A DNA stretch of 22,327 nucleotides, taken from Bacillaceae bacterium UBA7792 (GTDB lineage Bacteria; Bacillota; Bacilli; Bacillales; Cytobacillaceae). A model generated the notes under the pieces. The model saw only the letters and a list, made by a program, of their open reading frames with translations. It was not told the origin of the DNA and did not search any database. The position numbers were made by a program, and so were the translations under genes. Within the stretch, counting starts at the first letter, position 1, and each line of letters begins with the position of its first letter. The DNA is taken from positions 6,635 to 28,961 of the forward strand of contig DLCS01000200.1 of the NCBI GenBank assembly GCA_002480735.1. The letters are read 5' to 3'. Below, in pieces: positions 21,444 to 22,327 of this stretch.

Positions 21444-22327
21444 TTAGCAGCCGATCTGTCGAGCGATTACCATCCGCTGGATCTCTGATGTGCCTTCGCC
21501 AATTTCCGTAAGCTTTCCATCTCGCAAATAGCGCTCAACGTGATAGTCCTTCATATAGCCATAACCACCATGAATTTGTATGGCTTGATTCGCTACCTCT
21601 GTACATATTTCCGATGCATATAGCTTGCACATCGAAGCCTCCTTAGTAAAGGGTCGGCCTTGATCCTTCAGCCAAGCTGCCTTATAGACCATATTACGAG
21701 CAAGCTCGATCTTCATGGCCATATCGGCTAATTTGAATTGAATCGCCTGAAAACTTGAAATGGATGTTCCAAATTGCTTGCGCTCCTTCGCATAGCGCAA
21801 TGCACTTTCAAAAGCCGCCTGGGCAATTCCAACGGCCATGGCACCAATTCCAATTCTCCCACCATCTAAGGTAATGAGAAATTGCTTAAAACCCTCTCCT
21901 TTCTTGCCAAGAAGATAATGAGTCGGGACACGCACATTTTCGAGGATTAACTCGGTTGTATTAGAGGCATTCAAACCCATCTTGTCATAGTTGCATAAAA
22001 TTGATAGTCCAGGGGAATCGGCTGGGACAATGATTGCGCTGATTTCCTTTCTTCCATCCTTTTCACCAGTTATAGCGGTCAGGGCAATATGCTTGGCATA
22101 GCTGGCATTTGTGATAAAGCATTTATTCCCATTAATCCTATATTCTCCTTTATCCTCGATGGCCGTCGTCCTCGTACCACCGGCATCTGAACCAGCATTG
22201 GGCTCTGTTAGTCCAAATGCTCCCAGTGACTCTCCCCTGCAGAGTGGGACGAGGAACTTTTCCTTTTGCTCCTTCGTTCCAAATAAATGAAGTGGAGCTC
22301 CACCTAAGGAAATATGCGCGGAATAAG
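21444..22327 (-). CDS. Acyl-CoA dehydrogenase (C-terminal 294 residues; 5' end outside window)
   Basis: FAD enzyme oxidising acyl-CoA to enoyl-CoA in fatty acid or branched-chain amino acid breakdown. The frame is open from 22325 to the stop at 21444; an internal ATG at 21978-21980 is not the start, since family sequence continues upstream (LGGAPLHLFGTKEQKEKFL, then AFGLTEPNAGSDAG, the flavin-binding motif). Downstream are KERKQFGTSISSFQAIQFKLADM and IHGGYGYMKDYHVERYLRD. The C-terminal LTEIGEGTSEIQRMVIARQ includes the catalytic glutamate of the medium/short-chain type (the E in GEGTSE). About 85 N-terminal residues are missing compared with the usual 380. It is close to the AcdA/MmgC group; the exact substrate cannot be told. 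Confidence 0.93.
   Translation of the reverse strand, partial: YSAHISLGGAPLHLFGTKEQKEKFLVPLCRGESLGAFGLTEPNAGSDAGGTRTTAIEDKGEYRINGNKCFITNASYAKHIALTAITGEKDGRKEISAIIVPADSPGLSILCNYDKMGLNASNTTELILENVRVPTHYLLGKKGEGFKQFLITLDGGRIGIGAMAVGIAQAAFESALRYAKERKQFGTSISSFQAIQFKLADMAMKIELARNMVYKAAWLKDQGRPFTKEASMCKLYASEICTEVANQAIQIHGGYGYMKDYHVERYLRDGKLTEIGEGTSEIQRMVIARQIGC

Noticed and set aside
1..22327. CRISPR arrays, tRNA/rRNA genes, insertion sequences, toxin-antitoxin or phage defence genes.
   Set aside because: Read through both strands by eye: none seen. All sizeable genes belong to known housekeeping or transport families.

Overview
This window is a stretch of ordinary Bacillaceae chromosome (Bacillus sensu lato). 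Recognisable proteins, their order, AT-rich Gram-positive promoters, strong AGGAGG-type ribosome binding sites and frequent TTG starts all point there. The gene order matches the Bacillus subtilis block from pstS to cccA (pstS-pbpA-yqgE-sodA ... yqgB-yqfZ-ispG-yqfX-yqfW-zur ... yqfT-nfo-cshB-yqfQ-ispH-yqfO-trmK-cccA), remembered rather than searched. Species cannot be fixed from this. There are no rRNA, tRNA, CRISPR, phage or insertion-sequence signals, and I see no new defence or mobile system.

Layout. 1-1370: start of pstC and whole pstS (minus strand) behind a textbook array of PhoP boxes, the high-affinity phosphate uptake operon. 1393-5100: pbpA (class B penicillin-binding protein) and an MFS transporter, minus strand. 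5097-8500: sodA (minus), a 421-base gap, then a B. subtilis-type Fnr regulator with a C-terminal cysteine cluster (plus) converging on a Na+/phosphate cotransporter (minus). The Fnr gene and the cotransporter interrupt the order I remember from B. subtilis. 8700-11150: DUF1189 membrane protein, LysM protein and ispG (plus). 11216-12280: small membrane protein yqfX (minus) divergent from the HAD nucleotidase yqfW (plus). 12295-14331: znuC-znuB-zur operon (minus), overlapping genes behind a Zur box. 14470-17000: yqfT (plus), then cshB-nfo (minus). 17158-18901: yqfQ and ispH (plus). 18945-22327: trmK-yqfO, cccA and the 3' part of an acyl-CoA dehydrogenase (minus).

How the genes fit together. Two phosphate importers of different kinds (Pst ABC, Na/Pi) lie within 9 kb. 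Zinc uptake and its repressor form one coupled operon. The last two enzymes of the MEP isoprenoid pathway (IspG, IspH), both iron-sulphur proteins, lie about 8 kb apart on the same strand. Nfo and CshB share a transcription unit (DNA repair, RNA remodelling). Most units end in clear intrinsic terminators, several shared by convergent genes.

The most notable observations are regulatory or structural: the six-repeat PhoP array, the Fnr-type box in front of the Fnr gene, the Zur box on the znuC start site, an 18-bp tandem repeat inside yqfQ, and a perfect inverted repeat that supplies the final codons and stops of both yqfW and zur. All promoter, operator and terminator calls were made by eye.
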